This document shows positions 23,540-33,829 of a stretch of DNA of 64,000 nt, in pieces. Below the pieces are notes generated by a model. The model was not told the origin of the DNA and ran no database searches. It saw only the letters and a program-made list of their open reading frames with translations. How positions within the stretch are numbered: the first letter of the stretch is position 1; each line of letters opens with the position of its first letter. The position numbers were made by a program, and so were the translations under genes. Origin of the DNA: Eucommia ulmoides (lineage: Eukaryota > Streptophyta > Magnoliopsida > Garryales > Eucommiaceae); contig CM028339.1 in the NCBI GenBank assembly GCA_016647705.1, positions 22,979,803 to 23,043,802 on the forward strand, given 5' to 3'.

Positions 23540-25010
23540 TGAGGTGAATTGGGTGAAATTGGTTGAAAATTAAGACTTTTGGAAAGAATTAGAGATCAAC
23601 AGGCGCGCTGCAACGAATAAGGGATCCATTCTAGTGCATTTACGAACCAGAACACTGCCTGATTTTCACTGGAGCGAGTCCAGGTGCGCTCCAGTGCACC
23701 CTAAAGTCTGACACTGCCCAAACCATGCTCCAACAAACTGTTGATCAACTCTTGCAGTGCTCCCAAACCAGACATTGCTTAAACCCCGCTCTAGCTCACC
23801 ATGAATACTCTCCAGCACGCTCCCAAGCCAAACATTCTGCCTGAAGCGCGCTCCAGTGCGCCTTTAACCTGCTCTAGTGTGCCTATCTTGTAAACCTAAA
23901 TGCTATGGCAGCGCTGAAGCACTCGTGAAGCCAGCTCCAACTCCATTTCTCACGCAGGATAAGCGTTTACTGCTGGAAATAGGACGTTTTGGAGGTAATA
24001 TAAAAGGGAGGTGAGATGAGATTGAAGGGGGACTTTTCAGAGCCGACTTTCAGAGACACCAAGACAAAAAATCGCAGATTTGGAGGCTAGCTTAAGGAGA
24101 TTAGAGGAGATTGGAGGAAAGATTAAAGATTCTTGAAGCCTCTCCAATCCTAGTTTTTCATTCCTCTCTTCTCTTTTTACTTTTTGCGCATGCTAAACTT
24201 AAGATATTTGATTGTTGATTGTTTGCGAATCATGGGTTTATGTTTGAATTTAGTTATGAATATTTTGTCAGATGATATGAACATGCTCGGCTAGATCTTT
24301 TCTATCTAGGGGGATTTGACTAGCTTTGTACGAATTATGCTTTGAGACCTTAAGATTTTGTTAATCAAATTTTATATTTTAATCATTTGTGTTTTCTTTA
24401 TACTTATTCACTGATTTATGTAAAAAATAAATTGGATATCATAGATGTGTGGAATAAGGCATTCGACAGAGGTAATTTTGCACATTGAAACCGGAGAAAC
24501 GCAACCCTGAGTATACTAGTACAAAAGACTATATAGTTTGGATAGCCATTTGATGGGCAAGACTTAATGATTGGATAATTTAGTGGAATTGAATAAACAT
24601 ATTAATTCAAGTAATTATACAAACTACCTTGGCTCTCGACAGAGGGAGCGAGGTTACTATAGAGACCCATGGTTAATGATTAAGCATGATTTCAATTAAC
24701 AAATTTGAATTGGATTAGCATAGTTTAACAAAGTGATGTCAAACCCCCCTAGAGCCCTTATTCCATTACATTTCCTAAAAGCAAATTTTCCATTAGCTAT
24801 TTACTTTCTTCGTTAATTATTAATTTAGTTATTAGTTTAATTTTTTTTACTAAATCTTTGATAGTCTAGATAAAATTGAATTATTCTAATAGCAGTACTT
24901 AGCTGTTTCTAACTACAATCCTAGAGGACGATACTCGATCTTCGAATCACTTTATTACTTGTTCGACCTCGTGCACTTGCGAGTACACATAGCGCATAAT
25001 TATTGCAACA
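23540..25010 (+). mobile_element. Ty3/gypsy LTR-like fossil (Tat/Athila type), limits approximate
   Basis: A candidate promoter (TATAAAAGGGAGG at about 23,999) precedes a long AT-rich region with two phrases of the GACAGAGG type. The block closes with GAGGACGATACTCGATCTTC, then TTATTACTTGTTCGACCTCG and GTGCACTTGCGAGTACACA, the usual U5 wording of plant Tat/Athila LTRs. No primer site or coding domain follows. The upstream part (23,600-23,950) has repeated GCTCCAGTGCGC-like phrases. It is an old, broken copy. Confidence 0.6.
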
Positions 25011-26030
25011 ATTTGCAAAATCGCTTAAGCTCCAGACCTGAATCTAAATATGCAAAAACAAATTCACTATTCGGTTTCACAGTAAAAAAACTCAGATATG
25101 CTTACAAGGCATTTTACAAACTCTGCGGATCTTCACGGCAACTAGGTCTTCGATCTGCTCAAAAGCTTCTTGTGGCAATCTAGGATTTTCGGCGGTGTAT
25201 CAATTTCAGATCTGAGTCAAATTGATTTCAACAGATATAGAGTTTAACAAAAGTAAGCCTTAACCAAATATCTGAATCAAATCGATTTCGGCAGATGTAG
25301 GGCTCAATCGTCACATATCTAAACTATTGGAATAACTTAGAAAATGATTCAATATACTCACATTTCTGGGAATACAGGGATGGAGATGAGAATAGATGAT
25401 TGGACAGTTCTACTACTTAAGCCCTTGGAGTGATGAACGACGATTGAGAAGGGAGGGAGAGAGAGAGAGAGAGATGATTAGCATCCGCATGCATGTCGTT
25501 GTTGTTCCAAATCCGAAAAAAGAAAAAGAAAATAGGGTTTTCTTTAACCTTCGTCGCAGGACAAGGGGAATAAGAACTCAAACCAAGTATGGCCAGAAGG
25601 GGAAGACAAATGGGAAGATGAGTTGGAACCTCAATTACAATGGTGATTCAATTTTGATGGCGGTGAGGTTCATCACCCTTGATTCTGACGGCGATGAGGT
25701 TCATCGTCCTCCCTCAGTTCATCGCCTTCTCCCTCCCCCGATTCTAACAGTGATGAAGTTCATTGCAAATAAAATCCACTACCGTGACTGGACGTCGACG
25801 CGATGAAGAGAATGGAGATAAGTGATTACAGCGCCAGTGATAAGAGAGAGAGAGATTTAGAAATCCTTAAGTTTTACTGTTGTAAAATTGACTTGATAAT
25901 TCGATAATTATAATTATCGTCGTAGTTTGTAAAATTTCTTAATTTGTATAAAATAAAATATTAGTTATTCAGTTTTAGTATAAATTCTCCAAAGGGAGAA
26001 ATCGCGTGGCAGTCCTGGGAAACCAGGTCA
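25011..26030. other. No recognised gene; short imperfect duplications
   Basis: A roughly 62-bp imperfect duplication lies at 25,208-25,310 (ATCTGAGTCAAATTGATTTC against ATCTGAATCAAATCGATTTC). The ORF at 25,396-25,806 has no recognised domain and includes repeated GATGAGGTTCATC-like phrases at 25,660-25,760. Confidence 0.45.
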
Positions 26031-26052
26031 TTACGAAGTGGTATTAGAGCTA
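26031..26052 (+). other. Candidate initiator-Met primer-binding site of an LTR fossil
   Basis: TGGTATTAGAGCTAG at 26,038 resembles the 3' end complement of tRNA-iMet (TGGTATCAGAGC) and lies just after a sequence ending in CATTAC. No recognisable internal domain follows, so the parent element is only a fossil fragment. Confidence 0.45.
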
Positions 26053-26699
26053 GTTTCGTCCTTGTCTCAAGTCCTTTTGGTGACCTAATATTAATATTAG
26101 TGGTTGATTTTTAAGATTTATTAAAATTAAAATTAAGAAGGTTTAATATTACATTTACTTTATGCTTATTAAATGAGATGGATAAAATTGTGAAATAAAA
26201 TTTATTGAATTAGGGATCATGTGATATTCGGTTTGAATTGAGAATGAACATCTACACATAAAGTTTTAAAATGGCCTTACTCAAAAAGAGAATAATGTCC
26301 TCATTCTAACAAATTTGTACTAAAATATCCTAGTGGATCATCTTGTAGATCCAATTTAGACCTCAGATATTTCATCACAAGCCTACAGATGGGTACGAGA
26401 ATAATTGATTAAGGAACATATCTACTCCAACATGTCAAGTAAACCTTGACAGAGTTTAAGTTTGCAGGCACTCTGAACTTAGGTTATGGTATCCATTACC
26501 AATAGTAAGTTAACTAAGACTAGATAAGTGTCGTGTTAATTGTGGACCATAGGGTAAGTTATTGAAAGGATTGGTTTAAAAGGTGTTTACTGTCTTCTAT
26601 GCAAATTATCAAATTATATTATCTTACTAAATTGAAGAAAAAAAAAGATGTTGATGAAAATGAACAGTTTTATGATGTTAAATTGATCAAGTAAAATTT

Positions 26700-27530
26700 T
26701 AAAAGTGAAAAATAGATTTTATTATCCTATTATGACATAGTTGTCTTGTTAGGAGGATATGTCCTGCGAGATGTTATTGGTCTTTACAGGAGGACATGTC
26801 CTGTAGGATGTTGTGTTGTGACCTGTCAGGAAGGCAAGTCCTACAGGTAGTTAATATATATTGTTGATGATGATTATTGGTATGATATAATGGTTTTTAC
26901 CACGTGTTATTGATTATCTATATGGTGGAGTTGAATATGGTATTGATTATTAATATGGTGGAGTTGAATATGATATTAACAATATAATGTGGTGGAGTTG
27001 AATGTGAAATTGATTATGAATATGTTATTAGACATGACAAGAGGGTAAGTCTTGCAAGTGATAAAAATATGTTGTTGATTTGACAAGAGAAGTTGAATAT
27101 GTAATTGATTATCAATATATTGTGTTGAGACTTGGCAGAAAGGTAAGTCCTGCATGTGGTTGAATATATTGTTGATATGTTGTGTTGAGACTTGCCAAGA
27201 GGGTAAGTCCTACAGGTAGTTGATATGATAACTCCCGATCGTAAGGTAAAACGATCTTATGGCTAGGAATGAAGTGTAATATTTTATTATATAAAAGTGA
27301 GTTGATATGTTGATTTAAATTCGGTTGTTCTATGATATTTGTAAAATTTTGATATTTTCCAGTGTGATAATATTTGTTGAAATTGAATTTTGATAAAAGA
27401 TACTTGATCCATATATTATTTTTATATTATGAAGACAATACACCGATAAAATATTTCGGTATATATTGGTCTACTACTAGCGATAGGTAGGGTCAGAGTG
27501 TGGGGTAATTGTTGAGACTTTTGGGAGACT
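26700..27530 (+). mobile_element. Tekay-type LTR fragment, plus orientation
   Basis: The order of landmarks matches the long LTRs at 40.2 and 45.8 kb read on their own strand. Repeated units with GGCAAGTCCTACAGGTAGTT come first, then ACTCCCGATCGTAAGGTAAA, then GAAGACAATACACCGATAAA, then CTACTACTAGCGATAGGTAG. It is diverged and fragmentary, so older than those two LTRs. Confidence 0.7.
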
Positions 27531-27652
27531 TTATATAATAGTTTTATATACATTTTACGTTAATTTTTACTTTGAGTCTGAACGATATTTTAGAAATTCA
27601 GGTGGGGGATTTTATGTAATATTTTATATACATGTTACGTAAATATTGAACT

Positions 27653-27900
27653 TTTGAGACGTATTTATGTGTTTGAGACATATTTCTATACTTAAAACGT
27701 GTTTATGTGTTTGAGACATAATTATGTGGTTTGAAACATATTTGTGTGTTTTGAGACGTATTTATGTGGCTAAGACGTACTTATGTGTTTCTAGACGTAT
27801 TTATGTGATTAAGACATATTTATGTGGTTAAGAAGTATTTTTATATTTTGGAATGTATTTATGTAGTTGAAAGGTATTTATGTGTTTTCAGACGTATTTC
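27653..27900 (+). repeat. Minisatellite, unit about 20 bp
   Basis: About twelve imperfect copies of GAGACGTATTTATGTGTTT-like units (core GACGTATTTATGTG) follow one another. It lies next to the Tekay-type LTR fragment and may belong to that element or its neighbour. Confidence 0.85.
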
Positions 27901-28328
27901 AAAAAAATTCATTATTTGAAGTTTGGATTGTGTTGATATTTATGAAAAAAGTTTACGAGATTATTGAAATTTTAATATTGATATTGGAGATAATTATTTT
28001 TAATCTCACGGGATAGTCCACGAGTAATTTGGGTTATGATGTTGATTGCAAATATGTTAACTTGAATATTGGATAAAATTGAGCAATGTTGGTTATGTGA
28101 TATGACAGTGGACTTGAAATGTCATGCCAAGTGAGAAAAATTATTGAGGTCGTGGTCCTGTTGAAATTGAGATAGATCTAATCCAAGTGAAACTACCATG
28201 ATATTTGAAAAACATATTTGTTGGTTATAAATATAAAGATATATTTATTGCTTTTTTTATCAGAGTAGTGCAGTGGAAGTATTTAGAAATATAAGATTCT
28301 TTGACAATTGGTTATCTGTGTTAGATAT

Positions 28329-30235
28329 TGTTGATCCCAAGATTTTGATGAACAATTAAGTATTAATATTTTGGTGGAACTAATGTTTGATCAAGTGTTT
28401 TAGTGATTTAAAGTTCCAGTAATGAAGATGTCAAATGGAATGGATGCTTAACGAAGATATCAAGATGATGAAGAAGTATTAAGAGTTTGAAGAAATTTGA
28501 GAAAGCAACCCAAGTTAATATTAACTCTTAATATCCCATTTAGGAACATACACATGGCACAAAATGAATCTTATATTTGATGTGTGTTTTTGTTAAGTAT
28601 ATTTATTTTCTCTTATGTGAATTAAGAATAAATATTTTTGAATGACTAAAATGAAATATAAGAATATTAGTGGAGCTTATTTAAATATAAAAATGGATAA
28701 ATGGACGAAATCGTAAAAGAAAGTAGGTTAAAAACGAGATCAGAGAAGTGATTCATAAGGAGGCAGTCAACTGAGGAGTCGACCGGAGAAGGAAGATGAA
28801 ATATCTTGAATTAAAGAGTCGACCGACCGGTCGACCTATGAAAACATTTGAACTCTCTGAATTTACAAGTTGATCAAGCGATCGACTGGTGAAAGCATGA
28901 CAAACTCTCTGAATCTACGAGTTGACTAAGCTGTCGACCTATGATCGCTTCGACGATGGTTTGGTTACAAGCAGCGTTGGGCAATTGATTGGGCAGTCGA
29001 CTGAATTTGCTGGTTCAAGATATTGTTTGATCCGATTTTAAATCCAAAAGTAGCCATTTTTTGTTAGGATTTGAGAGAGATTTAAGGGATATTCTCTATA
29101 TTTAATATATGGTTCATATACTAATTAAATTATTTCAATGTGATTCATTAAATATTAATGTTTCTCAATTTGGTAATTAAAATGGATTTTACACTTATTT
29201 ATTTTGATTGAGAAATACTTTGCGAATTTAATTGAGAGTTTTAAAAGTTATTATTAAGTGAAATTGAACCTAAATGAAGTCCTAATGCTATAAGGGGTCT
29301 ATAAGAGTATTTTATTTTTATTGTCACGACACTTGTAAATTAGCCGTTAGGTGGTTGATTACATTTGCATTTATATAGACTTGCGAATTTTCTAAGAGAG
29401 CTAATAATTCTAAGAGAGATAATAACTTTATATCATTTTGAGAGAGATTTTATAAAAATTATCATTCTAAGTTATTGAGAGTTGTTCTAAGAGTGATTTT
29501 GATAATCAACTGTGATCAAGTTTTGCTGATACCGGAATTGAAGCTACATTGTTCTAATCATTATTACTGTGGATTTCTGGTGAGATATTTCTATACTGAT
29601 TACTGCTTGTTTATTATTTTATATTTGGAAATTGATCTTAGAAATTTTTTTTTTGAAGAAAATATTTTTCAAACAATTTCTTGAATCTGATTACGTGCTT
29701 CAATTTGCTACCTATATCTTGTTAAAATCAGATTTCTGCATCTCACATATTTCTATCACTAGTTGAGATATTGATTGAGTTTTTATTTATTTGGGATGGT
29801 AGAAACTCCAAGTGAGACTTACTTATTAATTTTTGTATTGGTGAGTTGTGACAGATTAAATATCATTAGAGATATTTAATCAAGGGTAGCAGGGTTTTAG
29901 TTTTTTCCTGTAAAAAGATTAAGATAGTGATTCTTCATGGATAAGAATTGTATTTTTTTGAGTGATTTTGTAACGGTTCAATCCTTATCGGGTAAAATAA
30001 TATTTGGAGTGTTTTAGTGAGGTTTTGATTCTTGAGCCTAAGTGTTAAAAAGAATTAGGTTATTCTTTAATCTGTAAAAAGTAGAAGTTTTTCCTTATCT
30101 TGAGAAAAGAAAATTGTAAAGGTTGATTCTAAACCTGTAAAAGAATCAGTATGCGGGTTTGGTTCTTACCTTTAAAAGAATCTTGGTTTTAGTGGGTGCG
30201 ACCTCCGTGGAGCTCGGAGGACTGGATTAGCCAAG
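28329..30235 (+). mobile_element. Possible copia-type LTR fossil
   Basis: It starts TGTTGATCCCAAGATTTTGA, a beginning seen in SIRE-like copia LTRs. A cluster of GTCGAC-containing phrases (28,770-29,005), a TATA-like TTATATAGAC near 29,372 and repeated TTAAGATTC/TAAAAGAATC phrases follow. The region ends near GGAGCTCGGAGGACTGGATT where Tekay-type LTR sequence resumes. No coding domain is visible; the assignment rests on terminal wording only. Confidence 0.35.
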
Positions 30236-31316
30236 AGTGTACTGTCTTCTTACAAAATTATTTTTCTATATGTCGATCTAAATGTTTATTAAACTGCACG
30301 ATTTTATAAATATGGTGGATCGAGCAGGTTTTGTGTGAGTTGGTAAAAATGAATTTTCATGGAAATTGTTAGGGTTTTAAAAAGAAGGATATTATAAATA
30401 ATTTTGTTGGAAATTGACGGTAACTGAATTGACGATGGTGTGGTTGCTTGATTTGTGTTATTGGTTAGACTATGCCATAGTATAAGTCCTGTTCGGAAGG
30501 TGGTCCGGCAGGTGGTGATTCATATTATGGTCTGTCTGGAGGGTGGTCCGGCAGATGGATATTTGTTATAATGATTAATATAATTGGTGACTTATATTAT
30601 TGGCCTCCGGAGACGTCCGGTAGGCGGTAATCTGCTCAGTTAGGTCCGCTAGGAAGGCATATCCTACGGATGGTTACGGTACCGTTGCAACTCCCGATCG
30701 TGAGGTTAAAACGATCACTATGGTTTAGTCTGTGTGTATGTGAGTGATAGGTAAACTTGAAATGGGGTGTTTTTATTAAGATTGATGATTTATTGCATAT
30801 AATGATTAATATGGTTTTACATTGAATAGATTGGTGAGATATATAATTATATAATTGTTTATTTATTTTCACTGCTTATTTTAAAAAGAGATGTTTGTAT
30901 TATGGTATTCGTATAATTACGCTCGATCCCTTTTAAAAAGGTATTGAGAATGTATTATTATTTCGAAAACATGTTTTAAAATTACTAAGAAGGCAGTACA
31001 CTCGCAGGTACTATAGAGAAACGCTTGTCCCCTACTGGCAGTAAGTCGATTCCTGAAGGGCCGTAGCGAGGAGTATCTCGATAGTGATTCTTTTTGTTTC
31101 TGGTTGTATATGTTCGTTAGTAAAGATGAACTAGTACTGTTGTTGTAAGATCAAGAGAGTCCCAATAAAAGGGGGTGTATGTATTTTTGTTAACCATAGT
31201 AAATAATATTTTCTTTTTGTGTAAGACATTTTAATTAGTGTTAGACATTTGTTCGGATGAGTTGTATTGTTGTCACACCGGCCCACAAATGTTGGGAAAA
31301 CCGGGGTGGGTTGTGA
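30236..31316 (+). mobile_element. Second Tekay-type LTR fragment, plus orientation
   Basis: It opens with GTGTACTGTCTTC, passes through GGAGGGTGGTCCGGCAGATG units, GCAACTCCCGATCGTGAGGT and GAAGGCAGTACACTCGCAGG, and ends ACCGGGGTGGGTTGTGACA. The same landmarks in the same order occur in the LTRs at 40,220 and 45,825 on the opposite strand. It is diverged from the 26.7-kb copy, so they are separate relics of one family. Confidence 0.72.
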
Positions 31317-32120
31317 CAAAGAACCCCAACAATCACGTAAGGACTAGCAAGGCTGATCAAAACGGCACTATCAGACCCCTTGGATGTTCAACAATGTTGG
31401 AACATTACTAGACATGGTTGGACAAGAATGAGGAAGAAAAGCGGATGGAAAAATAAGAGATTGCAAAATTAAATTAATAGAAAGAAAGATAAAAATAAAT
31501 TGAGAAGAACTAACTGCTTGAAAGTGCAAAAACTCACTGAAATTGGAGAAGTAGCGCTGGAAATAACAAGGATATCGCTGAAGTTTTCTCTGTGCTTTGA
31601 GGATGCCAAAGTGAATAAACAAACTTAAGAGGCTAAGTCCTCCTCTTATAGTTGACTTGCTAAATGCCAATAAATACACCATAGGCACTGTCTGTAAGTT
31701 TGAACACTCTTAACGGATTAAAATCTATCAAATTCTACCATTTAAGAACATACTAATTCTCACAACGACAGTGCAACACCGACATATTCACTTGCATGGG
31801 CATTGTTTACAAAATCATTAGATTAGATTGGAAATGGACCATATTTGTGACTATCCATATTCATACACCGTCAACATGATTAAAGGAAATAAAATTGCAT
31901 TGCACCATTAAATTGACAAATACTATTACCATTGTTATCCAAGATAATGAAATAACAAATACATAAAAAGTTGTTTCTGTTAGACGATACCGCATGTCGA
32001 CATAGTATTATGTTGACACAACGTTTGGTGAGTCAAATAAAATTCCACTAAAATGAAATCAATATTTGAATGGGTAATTTTGATGGATTAGGCTTTATTA
32101 CCATGATAACAATTTTCCTT
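31317..32120. other. No gene recognised; possible minus-strand LTR leader
   Basis: A minus-strand ORF (31,371-31,688) shows no host domain. The minus strand carries TATAAGAGGAGG near 31,650 followed by a leader-like stretch and a short frame starting MSSNVPTLLN, which could be an LTR promoter and gag start of a copia fossil. The rest is AT-rich and downstream of the MIZ1-like gene. Confidence 0.3.
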
Positions 32121-32852
32121 TTATATCCTCACGAAGAAAATGCTTAGCTCAGGCCCATTGGTCCCATCCGGGCCCAGCATATACAGCGTCTCCGAATCCC
32201 TGGACCCAACCACGCGCTCGAAGTGCGCCCTCACATACGCGATTTCGCCGTCGCTCCCCCCCTCCGCCTCCTCCGCAGGCAGCACCCCCGCCCCCATCGA
32301 CACCGCCCTGAGCACCTCCATCACTCGGAGATCCTCCTCTGTCGCCTCCCTCCGTACTCCGTAGCCGCTCTTCCTCCCGTTGCAGTACATCGTCCACAGC
32401 GGCTCATCCAGGAGCTTCGTCTTGTCCTTCTCCGCCGCCCTCTTCTCGCACTCCAGTGCGATTCTCACCATCCCCAGACTCATCTCCTTCTGGAGGACGT
32501 TCGTCTGCATGGCCAGCTCCACCACCAGCGTCGGGAGGGTCCGGGGATTCTCCTGAACCGAGAGGTTCACGCGTCCTCTTCGGGAGCCGAAAAGCGTGCC
32601 GGTCACACGAGTCCCGGCAATGATGCGGGTGCCATCGGGCAAGCGGCCGCCGGGGAGGGAAGGCAATTTACAGGTGGGGGTTATGATGGGGAAGGACCGG
32701 AAGACGGATCGGAAGACCCGGAAAACCTTGGCAGGCTTGCGAGTTTTTTTTGTGGCGGGCTGGACGAGAGACGACGGCTGTAGCGGAGATAGAGGGGGCT
32801 GTCGTGGGGGAGTCGGCGCACATGAGCTTGAACCGGGACTGGGTTCACCCAT
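32121..32852 (-). CDS. MIZU-KUSSEI 1-like protein (DUF617), single exon
   Basis: An intact 243-codon ORF with far higher GC than its surroundings. Residues 1-40 are Pro/Ser-rich and low complexity. A basic segment (KVFRVFRSVFRSFP, 43-55) precedes the DUF617 domain at about 80-243. Motifs typical of the family are RVTGTLFGSRRGRV (82-95), PTLVVELAM, LECEKR, PLWTMYCNGRKSGYGVRR (151-168), the YVRAHFERVVGSRDSE region (206-221) and the terminal ELSIFFVRI. Arabidopsis MIZ1 is needed for root hydrotropism; which member this copy is cannot be told here. A candidate AATAAA lies about 22 bases past the stop (32,094-32,099). The ATG at 32,852 gives the expected N-terminus; an upstream ATG at 32,893 is in another frame. 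Confidence 0.93.
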   Translation of the reverse strand: MGEPSPGSSSCAPTPPRQPPLSPLQPSSLVQPATKKTRKPAKVFRVFRSVFRSFPIITPTCKLPSLPGGRLPDGTRIIAGTRVTGTLFGSRRGRVNLSVQENPRTLPTLVVELAMQTNVLQKEMSLGMVRIALECEKRAAEKDKTKLLDEPLWTMYCNGRKSGYGVRREATEEDLRVMEVLRAVSMGAGVLPAEEAEGGSDGEIAYVRAHFERVVGSRDSETLYMLGPDGTNGPELSIFFVRI

Positions 32853-32899
32853 TGCGGACCTTGAGAAGCACCAGCAATGGAAGAATTAAACAAGGAGAT

Positions 32900-33623
32900 G
32901 AGAGAGAGATTAGGGTTTGCTCATGATGAAGGGTTCGGGTTGGTTTGAGAGCTGGGCTTGGTCTCGGAGATCCCGAAAACATGGCCGTTAAGTTCGGTAT
33001 TACTAACTATTTTCACTCAATTTATAGACCACAGAATATGGGCTGTTAAAATTAAGCATATCCCATTTTAAAAAAACTCCCCAAATACAAATAAATATAA
33101 GAATAAAAGGATTTAACAAAAATCTCAAAACTATGTTTATAAGTGTTGAAAATTTGAAGTTATGAAATTATTAGTGTTGAATTGTGGTGAATATATTTAA
33201 TATAATTATTTTTTAAAAATAATTTTTACAATTTTATATTTTTAAAATATTTTTTTTCTACAACTTTTTTTCACAATTTAATATTTTTTCCATTTATAAT
33301 TTTTTATATATAACTTTCATTGTGAAATTTTATAATATATTGGTGTAAAATGTTAGTTGTAATAATTATATATTCTATGATATTAAATGATAAGTGCTAA
33401 AAAATTAAGAAAATTTTGAATAATTTTTTAAGTAATATTTATTTTTTAAATGAATATTTAATTTCATTATCAAACAGACTTAAAGAAATACTTCTCGTTG
33501 TCAAATGGGGCATAAGTTCAATTTTTTCAATGTATTTTGGAATTATATAAATTTCATTTAATTTGAGGGTAAATAGTGGATGCAATCACATTCCACTCAA
33601 AAGGATTTTGTTTCAGTGCTTTC
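32900..33623. other. Upstream region of the MIZ1-like gene and AT-rich DNA
   Basis: The first 150 bases are of moderate GC and probably hold the leader and promoter. From 33,060 onward the DNA is AT-rich without recognisable features, up to the left LTR of the nested fossil complex. Confidence 0.5.
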
Positions 33624-33829
33624 TGTCATGGACTTACTTTCCCTAAGGTAACCATGCGACACTTAGTCTTGATTCCAACCTCTTGGAAAAATTAAGCCAA
33701 CCTTGCTAAGATAATCAACCAAACAAAAGGAATAAAGGAAGCTAGAAAGCTTTAGAGAGAGAGCGAGAGTTTGAGAGAATAAGAACGCTTGTATTGCAAT
33801 TCTCTATTTGGTGAGGAGCAAATGAGCTC
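33624..33829 (-). repeat. 3' LTR part of the Galadriel-like fossil
   Basis: About 200 bases align with 49,859-50,060 (CTTAGTCTTGATTCCAACC against CTTAGTCTCGATTCTAACC; GTATTGCAATTCTCTA in both). An Athila-like LTR begins immediately to the right, inserted into this LTR. Confidence 0.85.

Noticed and set aside
32223-32783. 186-codon ORF antisense to the MIZ1-like gene
   Set aside because: It is a mirror frame of a GC-rich coding region, with His/Arg/Pro-rich composition and no domain. The minus-strand product matches DUF617 across its length.
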